NCBI GenBank assembly: GCA_002504525.1
Contig: DATD01000035.1
Span: 1,511-65,510 of the forward strand
Reading direction: 5' to 3'
Length of the DNA stretch: 64,000 nt
From: Methanomassiliicoccus sp. UBA345
GTDB lineage: Archaea > Thermoplasmatota > Thermoplasmata > Methanomassiliicoccales > Methanomassiliicoccaceae
This document shows positions 17,730 to 24,971 of this stretch, piece by piece; position 1 is the first letter of the stretch, and each line of letters opens with the position of its first letter. The notes below the pieces were generated by a model. It saw only the letters and a list, made by a program, of their open reading frames with translations, made no database searches and had not been told where the DNA came from. A program made the translations under genes and the position numbers.

Positions 17730-18926
17730 ATGATCAGATTTGGGCCAGCTGGTATTCCACTTTCTTGTAAAGGGAGGACGTTGAGGGACGGCATCGAGGA
17801 CGTGCACAACCTCGGCCTCAATGCCATGGAGGTGCAGATGGTCCGCGTCAACGTCATCGACCGCTTCCCCGATGAGGAAGAGGTGGGCCTGACCCCGTTG
17901 GATGTCGTTAACGACCTGATCGTGGAGATCGAGAGGGTCAAGGGAAAGAAGGAGATCAGGATAACCAAGCCTGACGAGAAGATCAAGGAGGACGACACCC
18001 TTATCACTCTGGCATCCGGCCTCGTGCAGAACTTCCAGGAGATCAGGGAGCTGGGGGCGATGGGGCGCGAGATGGATGTCGAGCTGTCCATCCATACGCC
18101 CTACTACATGGACCTGGCATCCAATTCGGAGCTGACCCAGCGGTGCATCGACAACGTCAGGTGGGCGGGCACCATGGCCGAGCAGATGGGCGGCGGCATG
18201 GTGGTCACTCACCTCGGCCTGTTCGGGGAAGGCGACCGCAAAGTGGCCAAGAAGGCCATCGTGGACAATGTGGCCGGCATCATGGAGTGGTGGGAAGACA
18301 ACAACATGAGCCCGCTGCTGGGGCTGGAGACGTCAGGCCGCCAGGAAGTATTCGGCTCTCTCGACGAGATCCTGGAGATATGCGGCGACATCAAAGGCAT
18401 CGTGCCGGTGATCAACTTCGCCCATGTGCACGCCAGGGAAGCCGGCGGGCTGCGCGAGCCTCAGGACTTCGGCGCCCTTCTCGATCGGGTCAAGGACTAC
18501 GTGGGCGGGCATTATTACACTCACTTCTCGGGCGTGGAGCATGAGGCGGGGAACGAGAAGCGCATCACCCCCATCAAGAAGGGCGACCTGCGCTTCGAGC
18601 CCCTTGCCGAGTACCTTGCCGATGAGAACCCCAATATCACCATCATATCTTCATCGCCCCTGCTGGAGCATGACGCCATGTACATGAAGGTCATCTACGA
18701 GCGCGTGCTCACCAAGCGGGTGGCCAAGGAGTCCAGGCTGAAGCGGAACAACAAGTCCGACGAAGCCGGGGAGGACGAAGAGGACCTGGCGGAGGACCTT
18801 GAACTGGAGGACATCGACAAGCCTCCGAAGATCAAGGAGAAGGTGAAGAGCGAAAAGAAGCCCGAAGCAAAGAAGGCCGCTCCGCCCAAGGCCGAGAAGA
18901 AGCCCAAGGCCGTCAAGAAGAAGTGA
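17730..18926 (+). CDS. AP endonuclease IV-like TIM-barrel protein with Lys-rich tail
   Basis: The 398-residue protein resembles the AP endonuclease family 2 (Nfo-like) barrel. Barrel-like segments include VELSIHTPYYMDLAS, VVTHLGLF, LGLETSG, INFAHVHAR and HYYTHFSGV, and together they offer the His, Glu and Asp metal ligands expected of the xylose-isomerase-like fold. True endonuclease IV cleaves DNA at abasic sites. Some members of the fold are sugar isomerases, so the reaction is not certain. The last 60 residues are a charged Lys/Glu/Pro tail (for example KKPEAKKAAPPKAEKKPK), likely disordered and possibly nucleic-acid binding. The stop codon overlaps the region where the hexuloisomerase gene begins. 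Confidence 0.75.
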   Translation: MIRFGPAGIPLSCKGRTLRDGIEDVHNLGLNAMEVQMVRVNVIDRFPDEEEVGLTPLDVVNDLIVEIERVKGKKEIRITKPDEKIKEDDTLITLASGLVQNFQEIRELGAMGREMDVELSIHTPYYMDLASNSELTQRCIDNVRWAGTMAEQMGGGMVVTHLGLFGEGDRKVAKKAIVDNVAGIMEWWEDNNMSPLLGLETSGRQEVFGSLDEILEICGDIKGIVPVINFAHVHAREAGGLREPQDFGALLDRVKDYVGGHYYTHFSGVEHEAGNEKRITPIKKGDLRFEPLAEYLADENPNITIISSSPLLEHDAMYMKVIYERVLTKRVAKESRLKRNNKSDEAGEDEEDLAEDLELEDIDKPPKIKEKVKSEKKPEAKKAAPPKAEKKPKAVKKK

Positions 18927-18928
18927 CC

Positions 18929-19483
18929 ATGGAAGGTGACGCCGTGCAGACCTCCGCTCATTACATCCTCGGTGAGATGGAGGCTGCCCTGGGCAAGATA
19001 GATGCCGCCTCCCTGGAGAGGGCGGTGGCCTCCATCCTGTCGGCCAAGACCGTCTTCATCTACGGCGTCGGCCGCTCAGGCCTCATCGGCCAGGCTTTCG
19101 CCGTGAGGCTGGTGCAGCTCGGCATCGACGTCCATTTCGTTGGTGATATGACCACTCCCATCGTCGCGACCGATGATGTGGTCATCATCGTCTCCAATAC
19201 TGGCGAGACCATGTCGGCGGTGCAGACCGCCAACATCGTGCGCCGTGTGGGTGCGACGGTCGTCACCATAACGGGAAACCCGAACTCCAAGCTGGGGCAC
19301 GCGTCCAACATTGTTCTCGAGCTCTCGTCGTCGCGGGACGAGCAGAGGAAAAGGTACGCTCCCCTGGGGACCATATTCGAGGGTGCGGCCCTGGTCCTGT
19401 TCGATTCCATAGTGTCCATCATAATGGAGAGGACCGGCCAGAACGAAACCTCCCTGCGCCGCCGCCACGCCATCTGGGTGTGA
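18929..19483 (+). CDS. hxlB: 6-phospho-3-hexuloisomerase (SIS domain)
   Basis: This SIS-domain sugar isomerase interconverts hexulose 6-phosphate and fructose 6-phosphate. In archaea it links to ribulose 5-phosphate supply through the reversed ribulose monophosphate pathway. The sequence has the SIS features FIYGVGRSGLIGQAFA, VSNTGETMS and the ending ETSLRRRHAIWV. The synthase partner hxlA is not adjacent. Three in-frame starts are possible: GTG 18923 overlapping the upstream stop, ATG 18929, and GTG 18944, which has the best ribosome site (GGAAGGTGAC). It is probably cotranscribed with the AP-endonuclease-like gene. Confidence 0.85.
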   Translation: MEGDAVQTSAHYILGEMEAALGKIDAASLERAVASILSAKTVFIYGVGRSGLIGQAFAVRLVQLGIDVHFVGDMTTPIVATDDVVIIVSNTGETMSAVQTANIVRRVGATVVTITGNPNSKLGHASNIVLELSSSRDEQRKRYAPLGTIFEGAALVLFDSIVSIIMERTGQNETSLRRRHAIWV

Positions 19484-19519
19484 GTCTCGGCTTCGTCGGT
19501 CACGGATCGGCGGGCGCCG

Positions 19520-20167
19520 TCACCGCGGCGGGCCTCCCTCGACGGCCCTCATGCGCACAGTGCGGCCATAGTAGGGATTCTGATGTTCATCCCAGTAGAC
19601 GGTGAACGGTCTGCTCTCCACTCTGTCGTTGTCAAGATAGAACGCCTCGATCTCCTTGTTCACAGGATCGATGACGATCGCCGAATGATATCTCTGGTTG
19701 AACATGGAGCGCTGGGTCTGGATGTCGGTGGCCGACATGAAGCAGGTGTAAGAGGGATGGGAGTGGTACCATCCCACGATGACATACTTGAAATCGCAGC
19801 CGTCCAGCTCCTCGAACAACTTGTCGAACGCCGAGCGGTCGAACCGCACGCTCACTGCTGTGGCGTCCAGGTCGGTGGTGGCGACGTCCCGCACCAGGGT
19901 GTAGTCCCTTCCCTCGTGCCGATATATCATTCCTAGCAGGAAGCCCATGACCTCCTTCCTCTCATCCAGGTGTGCCATGGCATGGTTTCGTATCTTCTGC
20001 TCTGCCACCTTCGAGAGGTACAGCTCGAAGCCTTTCGCCTCCTGCGCGTCATACATCTCCAAGGACCGTCCGCCCAGCCACTTGTGCATCTTGGTCCTTT
20101 CCCGGGGCGGAGGAGCGCGCTCCCTTACTTCTACATCACCCCCGGCGGTGATGACGGGCAGGCTCAC
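19520..20167 (-). CDS. JAMM/MPN+ metalloprotease (deubiquitinase-like)
   Basis: The 215-residue protein carries a complete JAMM zinc-protease motif: Glu72 in KEVMGFLLG, then H135-S-H137-P with S145 and D148 in HSHPSYTCFMSATD, matching H-x-H-x7-S-x2-D. This is the active-site layout of Rpn11, AMSH and bacterial JAB proteins, which cleave isopeptide bonds or trim ubiquitin-like precursors. About 45 residues before the domain are basic and Pro-rich. GTG 20167 is the start; it overlaps the TGA of the E2 gene (GTGA), so translation is coupled. It is the last gene of the E1-Ubl-E2-JAMM operon. Likely roles are removing the five-residue tail from the Ubl and reversing conjugation. Confidence 0.9.
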   Translation of the reverse strand: MSLPVITAGGDVEVRERAPPPRERTKMHKWLGGRSLEMYDAQEAKGFELYLSKVAEQKIRNHAMAHLDERKEVMGFLLGMIYRHEGRDYTLVRDVATTDLDATAVSVRFDRSAFDKLFEELDGCDFKYVIVGWYHSHPSYTCFMSATDIQTQRSMFNQRYHSAIVIDPVNKEIEAFYLDNDRVESRPFTVYWDEHQNPYYGRTVRMRAVEGGPPR

Positions 20168-20667
20168 AGGAACCGGACCCCCTTCTTGGGCGGCCTGCTG
20201 ATGCTGGGCGGCGACCTTCCCTTCCCGCTGTTGAAGTACGCGGCCGCAGCGGTGCAGCTATCGGTGCCGAACGGGCTCAGCGGGTTGGGACAGGCCAGCA
20301 TGGATTCGATGCCCTTGATGAAAGTGATGAGAGTGGAGCCGAAGCTCCATCCGTCCAGCAGCTTGGTGCACACGTGTCCTCCGTCTTCGGGGAGCATGAT
20401 GTTGGGGTGAAAAATCGGCGTCAGCCATATCACCGTGGGCTTGGTGAACGGATAGTCCTTTCCGATCACCAGGCGGAAGAGGTGATGGTATCTCGCGGTC
20501 ACCTTGCCATTGAGCAGGCATAGGCCCGCAGCATCTGTCAGCTCGATGTCCACGGAGAACGGGAACGGCGTATCGCTGCCGAAGGGCAGGCTCTTTCCGA
20601 GGTAGTCGGAGCAGATCCTTAGTTCGTTGCGAAGTCTTTCTCTCAGCACCACCTCAGGCAGGGCCAT
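20164..20667 (-). CDS. E2-like ubiquitin-conjugating enzyme
   Basis: The 167-residue protein has the landmarks of a UBC-fold E2. These are a strand-turn YPFTKPTVIW, the HPN motif (H87-P88-N89 in IFHPNIMLPE), a catalytic Cys100 in GGHVCTKLLDGW, and the helix region FIKGIESMLACPNPLSPFG, which parallels the eukaryotic DPNP segment. A Trp shortly after the Cys also matches E2s. E2s take the ubiquitin-like protein from E1 as a thioester and pass it to a lysine. ATG 20667 lies inside the end of the Ubl gene (14-base overlap) and GTGA couples it to the JAMM gene. The C-terminal 25 residues are basic and Pro-rich. Confidence 0.88.
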   Translation of the reverse strand: MALPEVVLRERLRNELRICSDYLGKSLPFGSDTPFPFSVDIELTDAAGLCLLNGKVTARYHHLFRLVIGKDYPFTKPTVIWLTPIFHPNIMLPEDGGHVCTKLLDGWSFGSTLITFIKGIESMLACPNPLSPFGTDSCTAAAAYFNSGKGRSPPSISRPPKKGVRFL

Positions 20668-20908
20668 CAGCACCGCCTTCAGGGTCGGGTATGAGCTCCA
20701 GCTCATCATTGTCAAGGATGGCCGCCTCCACCACGGTCTGCTGACCTCGCAGGAGCTTCTTGCCGCGTCGGAGCACGTATGCGCCCGCATCCTTCTGCCA
20801 ATAACCGGCCACGCCTTCGATGATCTCGTCCACGGTGTTCTCGCCCTCGAGCTCCATATCCACCGTGGCACCGCTCTCGGCGTTCCTCACTCTTACCTTG
20901 AGGGACAT
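20654..20908 (-). CDS. Ubiquitin-like beta-grasp protein with internal GG
   Basis: The 84-residue protein aligns by eye along the whole length of ubiquitin. A beta-hairpin start (LKVRVRNAESGATVDMELEG) is followed by a helix (VDEIIEGVAGYW) and RRGKKLLRGQQTVVEAAI, the counterpart of ubiquitin's AGKQLEDGRTLSDY. The end ELELIPDPEGG places GG where ubiquitin has Gly75-Gly76. Five more residues (ADGPA) follow, so it looks like a precursor needing cleavage after GG. The start is ATG 20908 (SLKVRV); the longer frame to 20938 is less likely. An AT-rich stretch upstream may be an internal promoter. Its neighbours are E1 (49 bases upstream) and E2 (overlapping). Confidence 0.85.
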   Translation of the reverse strand: MSLKVRVRNAESGATVDMELEGENTVDEIIEGVAGYWQKDAGAYVLRRGKKLLRGQQTVVEAAILDNDELELIPDPEGGADGPA

Positions 20909-20957
20909 ATTATCAGACGATAAAAATATTCCAGGCAATTAAACCTATGGTCTTCAA

Positions 20958-21770
20958 TCAGCAAATCCGTTGCTGAGCGGAATGGTTCGGGCATGAGGGG
21001 TCGAGGGACAGCTCCAGCTCCTCCCACCGTCCGCCCAGGCCGTCGTAGAGCGCCACATGCTTCAGGCATCTGTCCCCTTGCCCGCTCAGTATCTTCAGGG
21101 CCTCTCGCACCTGCATCGCGGCAATGATGGCGGTGGTGGTGATCTCGGCGGCGAACTTCGGCTGAAAGAACGTCATATCGCCGCCAGTGCACGAATGGCG
21201 CATGTCCAGCGTCCGGTAGTGGGTGCGGTTGGCGGCGCATTGAACACAGGGCGTGGAAGGTGGCGACACCACCTGCACCTTCCCGGTGGTGCCGCGGGTG
21301 CCGCCATCGATGTACACTTTCCCAAAGTAGCAGGCGTGGGAGTTGACGTGCAGCCTGGCAGCGATATTGTCCAGGCATCCCAGCACTACATCGCAGGACC
21401 TCCAGACATCTTCCGGCAGCTCCTCCACGCGGCAGACCAGCGGCCTGACCTCCGCCCCTGGGTCCAGCTCCATGGCCCGGCGGGCCACCACCTCGGCCTT
21501 GAGCTCACCGCCCGACGCGTCCTCTTCTCGAAAGAAAACGCAGCGGTTGAGGTTGGAGCGCACCACCCGGTCCATGTCCACCACGTCCACGCGGCGCACG
21601 CCGGACAGGACCAGGTCCTTGATCGCCTCGTTGCCCAACGCTCCCGCGCCTACTACCAGCACCCGGGCCGAAGCGATGCTGTCCAGATCAAGCCAGTCGA
21701 TGCGGCGGGAGCGCTCCCAGCGGTCGGCGTCGATGCTGTCGGTCCGGAGTCTCACGCCCCCGTAACGCAC
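20958..21770 (-). CDS. E1-like ubiquitin-activating enzyme (ThiF/MoeB/UBA superfamily)
   Basis: The 270-residue protein has the E1 nucleotide fold: VLVVGAGALGNE (41-48), VVDMDRVVRSNLNR with the adenylate-contacting Asp and Arg residues, a Lys at about 91, and GCLDN near 131-135. Zinc ligands are C175-x2-C178, and near the C-terminus C260-x2-H263 where MoeB has CxxC. Cys194 in RHSCTGG is at the position of the thioester Cys. It would adenylate the GG terminus of the Ubl. GTG 21770 is the likely start because a TATA box at 21800-21810 places transcription near 21779; the longer frame to 21905 runs through the divergent trpS promoter. MoeB or ThiF function is possible, but the E2 and JAMM neighbours argue for protein conjugation. 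Confidence 0.88.
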   Translation of the reverse strand: MRYGGVRLRTDSIDADRWERSRRIDWLDLDSIASARVLVVGAGALGNEAIKDLVLSGVRRVDVVDMDRVVRSNLNRCVFFREEDASGGELKAEVVARRAMELDPGAEVRPLVCRVEELPEDVWRSCDVVLGCLDNIAARLHVNSHACYFGKVYIDGGTRGTTGKVQVVSPPSTPCVQCAANRTHYRTLDMRHSCTGGDMTFFQPKFAAEITTTAIIAAMQVREALKILSGQGDRCLKHVALYDGLGGRWEELELSLDPSCPNHSAQQRIC

Positions 21771-21799
21771 GACGGCCTTTTTAATATTACTAAGAAAGA

Positions 21800-21850
21800 G
21801 ATATTTATTGAAGGCGTCTCGCAATTCACGGCCTCGCAAAAGATTTAAAA
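21800..21850. promoter_or_regulatory. Divergent promoters for the E1 operon and trpS
   Basis: On the minus strand CAATAAATATC (21800-21810) serves the E1-Ubl-E2-JAMM operon. On the plus strand GATTTAAAA (21842-21850) serves trpS. The two TATA boxes are only about 35 bases apart, so binding at one may affect the other. Confidence 0.55.
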
Positions 21851-21864
21851 CAGACCATGTGCTC

Positions 21865-22998
21865 ATGCCATCCAGCATGGTAGAGGACGGTTCGTTCACA
21901 GTCACTCCCTGGGAGGTCAGCGGAGAGATCGATTACGATCTGCTCGTCGAGAAGTTTGGAACCAAGCGCATAGATCAAGCGCTGATAGACAGGATGGCGA
22001 AGTACGGCCCGATACACCCGCTGATGCGCCGCGGGGTGGTGTACTCGCACCGCGACATGGATTGGATCCTGGACCGCTACGATGCAGGCGAGCCGTTCTA
22101 CTTGTATACTGGAAGGGGTCCGTCGGGCCAGACCCACCTGGGCCACCTCATGCCCTGGCTGTTCACCAAGCATCTACAGGACGTGTTCAACGTTCCGCTG
22201 TACTTCCAACTGACCGACGACGAGAAGTTCCTGTTCAATGAAGGGTTGACGCTGGACGACACCCGGGGGATGGCGTACCAGAACCTGCTTGACGTCATCG
22301 CGCTCGGCTTCGATCCGGGCAAGACGAAGATCTTCCTCGATACCGAGTACATCCACAACCTCTACCCGTTCGCTCTTCAGGTGGCGAAGAAGGTCACTTT
22401 CTCCACTGCCAAGGCGGTCTTCGGCTTCGACAACAGCACCAACATAGGGAGCATATTCTATACGAGCATACAGACCGCACCTGCATTCCTTGGCTCCGCC
22501 CTGGCTGGCAAGAACGTCCCCTGCCTCATCCCTTGCGGCATCGATCAGGACCCGCATTTCCGCGTGACCAGGGACATCGCCCCGTCTCTCGGCTACTACA
22601 AGCCAGCGCTGCTGCATAACAAGATGTTCCCTGGGTTGGGGGGCGGGGACAAGATGTCCTCCTCGCAGCCGAACAGCACGATATACACCACCGACGCTCC
22701 GAAGGTGGTCCGCAAGAAGATCAACACCGCCTTCACCGGCGGGGCCGTGACGGTCGACGAGCAGAGGAAGAGCGGCGGAAAGCCGGAGATCTGCGCGGTG
22801 TTCAAGTACAAGTTCTATCTGTTCGAGCCGGAAGACCGCAAGCTGGACGAGCTGTACGATCGCTGCCGAAAGGGAGAGGTGCTGTGCGGCGAATGCAAGA
22901 AGACCCTCGGCGACGCGGTGGCCTGCTTCCTGGAGAAGCATCAGGAGGCCAGGGAGAAGGCCAAGGACCGCGTCGACGAATTCATCCTGAGAGACTGA
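21865..22998 (+). CDS. trpS: Tryptophanyl-tRNA synthetase
   Basis: This class I synthetase charges tRNA-Trp. It is of the archaeal/eukaryotic type: the start FTVTPWEVSGEIDYDLL, the HIGH-like motif in TGRGPSGQTHLGHLMPW, the catalytic KMSSSQPNS and the CGIDQDPHFRVTRD region are all present. The length of 377 residues is normal. Starts at 21865 or 21877 are possible. The TATA box at 21842-21850 predicts transcription near 21873, which favours a leaderless start at ATG 21877. trmO follows two bases after its stop. Confidence 0.95.
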   Translation: MPSSMVEDGSFTVTPWEVSGEIDYDLLVEKFGTKRIDQALIDRMAKYGPIHPLMRRGVVYSHRDMDWILDRYDAGEPFYLYTGRGPSGQTHLGHLMPWLFTKHLQDVFNVPLYFQLTDDEKFLFNEGLTLDDTRGMAYQNLLDVIALGFDPGKTKIFLDTEYIHNLYPFALQVAKKVTFSTAKAVFGFDNSTNIGSIFYTSIQTAPAFLGSALAGKNVPCLIPCGIDQDPHFRVTRDIAPSLGYYKPALLHNKMFPGLGGGDKMSSSQPNSTIYTTDAPKVVRKKINTAFTGGAVTVDEQRKSGGKPEICAVFKYKFYLFEPEDRKLDELYDRCRKGEVLCGECKKTLGDAVACFLEKHQEAREKAKDRVDEFILRD

Positions 22999-23000
22999 GC

Positions 23001-23399
23001 ATGGAGATCGCCCCCATCGGTAGGGTCATCAGCAACGAGGAGGGCTGCGCTCGTATCGAGATACTGCCCGAGTTCCAGGACGGCCTCTACCGCATCGAGG
23101 AGAGCGATGAGCTGTTGGTGCTCTACGTGTTCGATCGGACGGATGAGGTCCGTCTGCGCGTCCATCCGCGCGGGGATCCAAGCGCGCCGGAGGTGGGCGT
23201 CTTCGCATCCCGAAGCCCCCTGCGCCCCAACCACATCGCCGCTACGGTCGTTCAGCTCGTCGCCGTCAGCGGTGGCATCCTCACGGTGGAGGGGCTGGAC
23301 GCCCTGGACGGCAGCCCGGTGGTGGACATCAAGCCGGGGAAGCGCCGCGACGATCCTTGCCCTGGCGGGCCGTCGCGCTCCCTGGCCGGCGTACGCTGA
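23001..23399 (+). CDS. trmO: TrmO-like tRNA (N6-threonylcarbamoyladenosine) methyltransferase
   Basis: The 132-residue protein belongs to the TsaA/UPF0066 family of SAM-dependent methyltransferases that methylate t6A37 in tRNA. The family core is visible as GVFASRSPLRPNHIAATVVQL followed by VEGLDALDGSPVVDIKPG. It lies directly behind trpS and before pheS, a setting in keeping with a tRNA role. The usual C-terminal extension of bacterial TrmO is absent, as in many archaeal forms. Confidence 0.85.
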   Translation: MEIAPIGRVISNEEGCARIEILPEFQDGLYRIEESDELLVLYVFDRTDEVRLRVHPRGDPSAPEVGVFASRSPLRPNHIAATVVQLVAVSGGILTVEGLDALDGSPVVDIKPGKRRDDPCPGGPSRSLAGVR

Positions 23400-23450
23400 G
23401 CGGCTTTCGCCAGCGAAAGGATAATTACTATTCAGCCATTCACGCTACCC

Positions 23451-24971
23451 ATGAATGCCTCGGAGATACTCACCGGGCTGAGCGCCAACGAATCGAAGCT
23501 GCTGCTCGCGCTGGACCGCCTCAACGGAAGGGCGGACCCGGAGCGGATATTCGAGGCCGGCGGCTTCTCCCAGCTCGTGGAGGTCATGAATGCCGGCTCC
23601 TGGCTCCAGTCCAAGGGCGCGGTGGTCATCTCCGAGGTCGCGCGAAAGGTATATTCCATCAAGGACCGCGCGGTGCTCGACCGGGGCCTTCCGGAAAGGC
23701 GGGCCATCAGGCTGCTGGCCGAGAAGGGCGGAGAAGGCGACATGGGCGACCTTGCCGCCGAGCTCTCCAAGGAGGAGACGTCCATCGCTCTGGGGTGGCT
23801 GAGGAAGAAGGACCTTGCCACGATATCCAAGGCGGACGGCAGGACAGTGCTGCGGCTCACCGAGAACGGCCGTGACGCCCTGGACCGGCCGACCGCCGAC
23901 GAGGTGCTGCTGGAACAGCTGGCCGAGGAAGAGATGTCCGAGGAGACGCTCGACAAGGCCGTGATCGCCGCCCTTCGCTCCCGCCAGGACCTGGTGGCGG
24001 AGAAGCTGCTGGTCACCAGGACGATGGAGCTGACCGACCTGGGAAGAGAGATCGTCTCCATGGGCCTGGAGGTCAAGGATGAGGTGGCCCAGCTGACCCC
24101 GGAACTGATCCAGACCGGCAAGTGGAAGGATGTGCAGTTCCGCCGGTACGATGTGAGGACCTTCGCCCCGGCCGTCCACCCGGGAAAGAAGCACCCCCTC
24201 ACCCGCATCGCCGACGAGATCAGGACCATATTCGTGGATATGGGCTTCACCGAGATCGACGAGGAGTACGTGCAGCCGGCGTTCTGGAACATGGACGCGT
24301 TGTTCACGCCTCAGGACCACCCGGCGCGGGAGCTGCAGGACACATTCTACCTCAAGAACCCATGCAAGCTGCAGCTGGAGGACGACGGCATCATCGATCG
24401 CGTCTGTGCGATGCACGAGACCGGAGGCGATACCGGCTCCAAGGGCTGGAGGTATAGATGGTGCCGCGAGGAATCTGAGAGGGCGCTGCTTCGCACTCAT
24501 ACCACCGTCAACACCATACGGCACCTGTGGCGCAACCCCGAGCCGCCGGTGAAAGTGTTCTCCCTGAGCAAGGTCTTCCGCAAGGAGGCCATCGACGCCA
24601 CGCACCTTCCGGAGTTCACCCAGATTGAAGGGATCATCATGGAGAAGGACGCCTCCTTCGACATGCTGTGTGGCATTATCAAGGAGTTCTACCGCCGCAT
24701 GGGGTTCGAGAACGTCCGCTTCCGGCCGGGGTACTTCCCCTACGTGGAGCCTGGTCTGGAGGTCGAAGTGGAGTTCAAGGGCAGCTGGCTGGAGCTGGGC
24801 GGCGCAGGAGTGTTCCGCCCTGAGGTCACCGCTCCCTTCGGGGTGAAGTACCCGGTCCTGGCATGGGGCATGGGCTTCGAGCGGCTGGCCATGCTGAGAT
24901 GGGATCTGAAGGACCTCAGGGACCTCTACATCAGCGACGTGGACATGCTCAGAACGTCCCCGATTCTTTGA
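23451..24971 (+). CDS. pheS: Phenylalanyl-tRNA synthetase alpha subunit
   Basis: The 506-residue protein has the archaeal layout: an N-terminal winged-helix region of about 200 residues (LTGLSANESKLLLALDR) and a class II catalytic domain. Catalytic landmarks include AFWNMDALFTPQDHPARE, VFRKEAIDATHLPEFTQIEG and the motif 3 region YPVLAWGMGFERLAMLRW. The beta subunit pheT is not in the window. Its last 23 bases overlap the convergent winged-helix/TPR gene. Confidence 0.96.
   Translation: MNASEILTGLSANESKLLLALDRLNGRADPERIFEAGGFSQLVEVMNAGSWLQSKGAVVISEVARKVYSIKDRAVLDRGLPERRAIRLLAEKGGEGDMGDLAAELSKEETSIALGWLRKKDLATISKADGRTVLRLTENGRDALDRPTADEVLLEQLAEEEMSEETLDKAVIAALRSRQDLVAEKLLVTRTMELTDLGREIVSMGLEVKDEVAQLTPELIQTGKWKDVQFRRYDVRTFAPAVHPGKKHPLTRIADEIRTIFVDMGFTEIDEEYVQPAFWNMDALFTPQDHPARELQDTFYLKNPCKLQLEDDGIIDRVCAMHETGGDTGSKGWRYRWCREESERALLRTHTTVNTIRHLWRNPEPPVKVFSLSKVFRKEAIDATHLPEFTQIEGIIMEKDASFDMLCGIIKEFYRRMGFENVRFRPGYFPYVEPGLEVEVEFKGSWLELGGAGVFRPEVTAPFGVKYPVLAWGMGFERLAMLRWDLKDLRDLYISDVDMLRTSPIL

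Noticed and set aside
23445..24605. 386-codon frame antisense to pheS
   Set aside because: A shadow of the synthetase; the composition is unlike a real protein.
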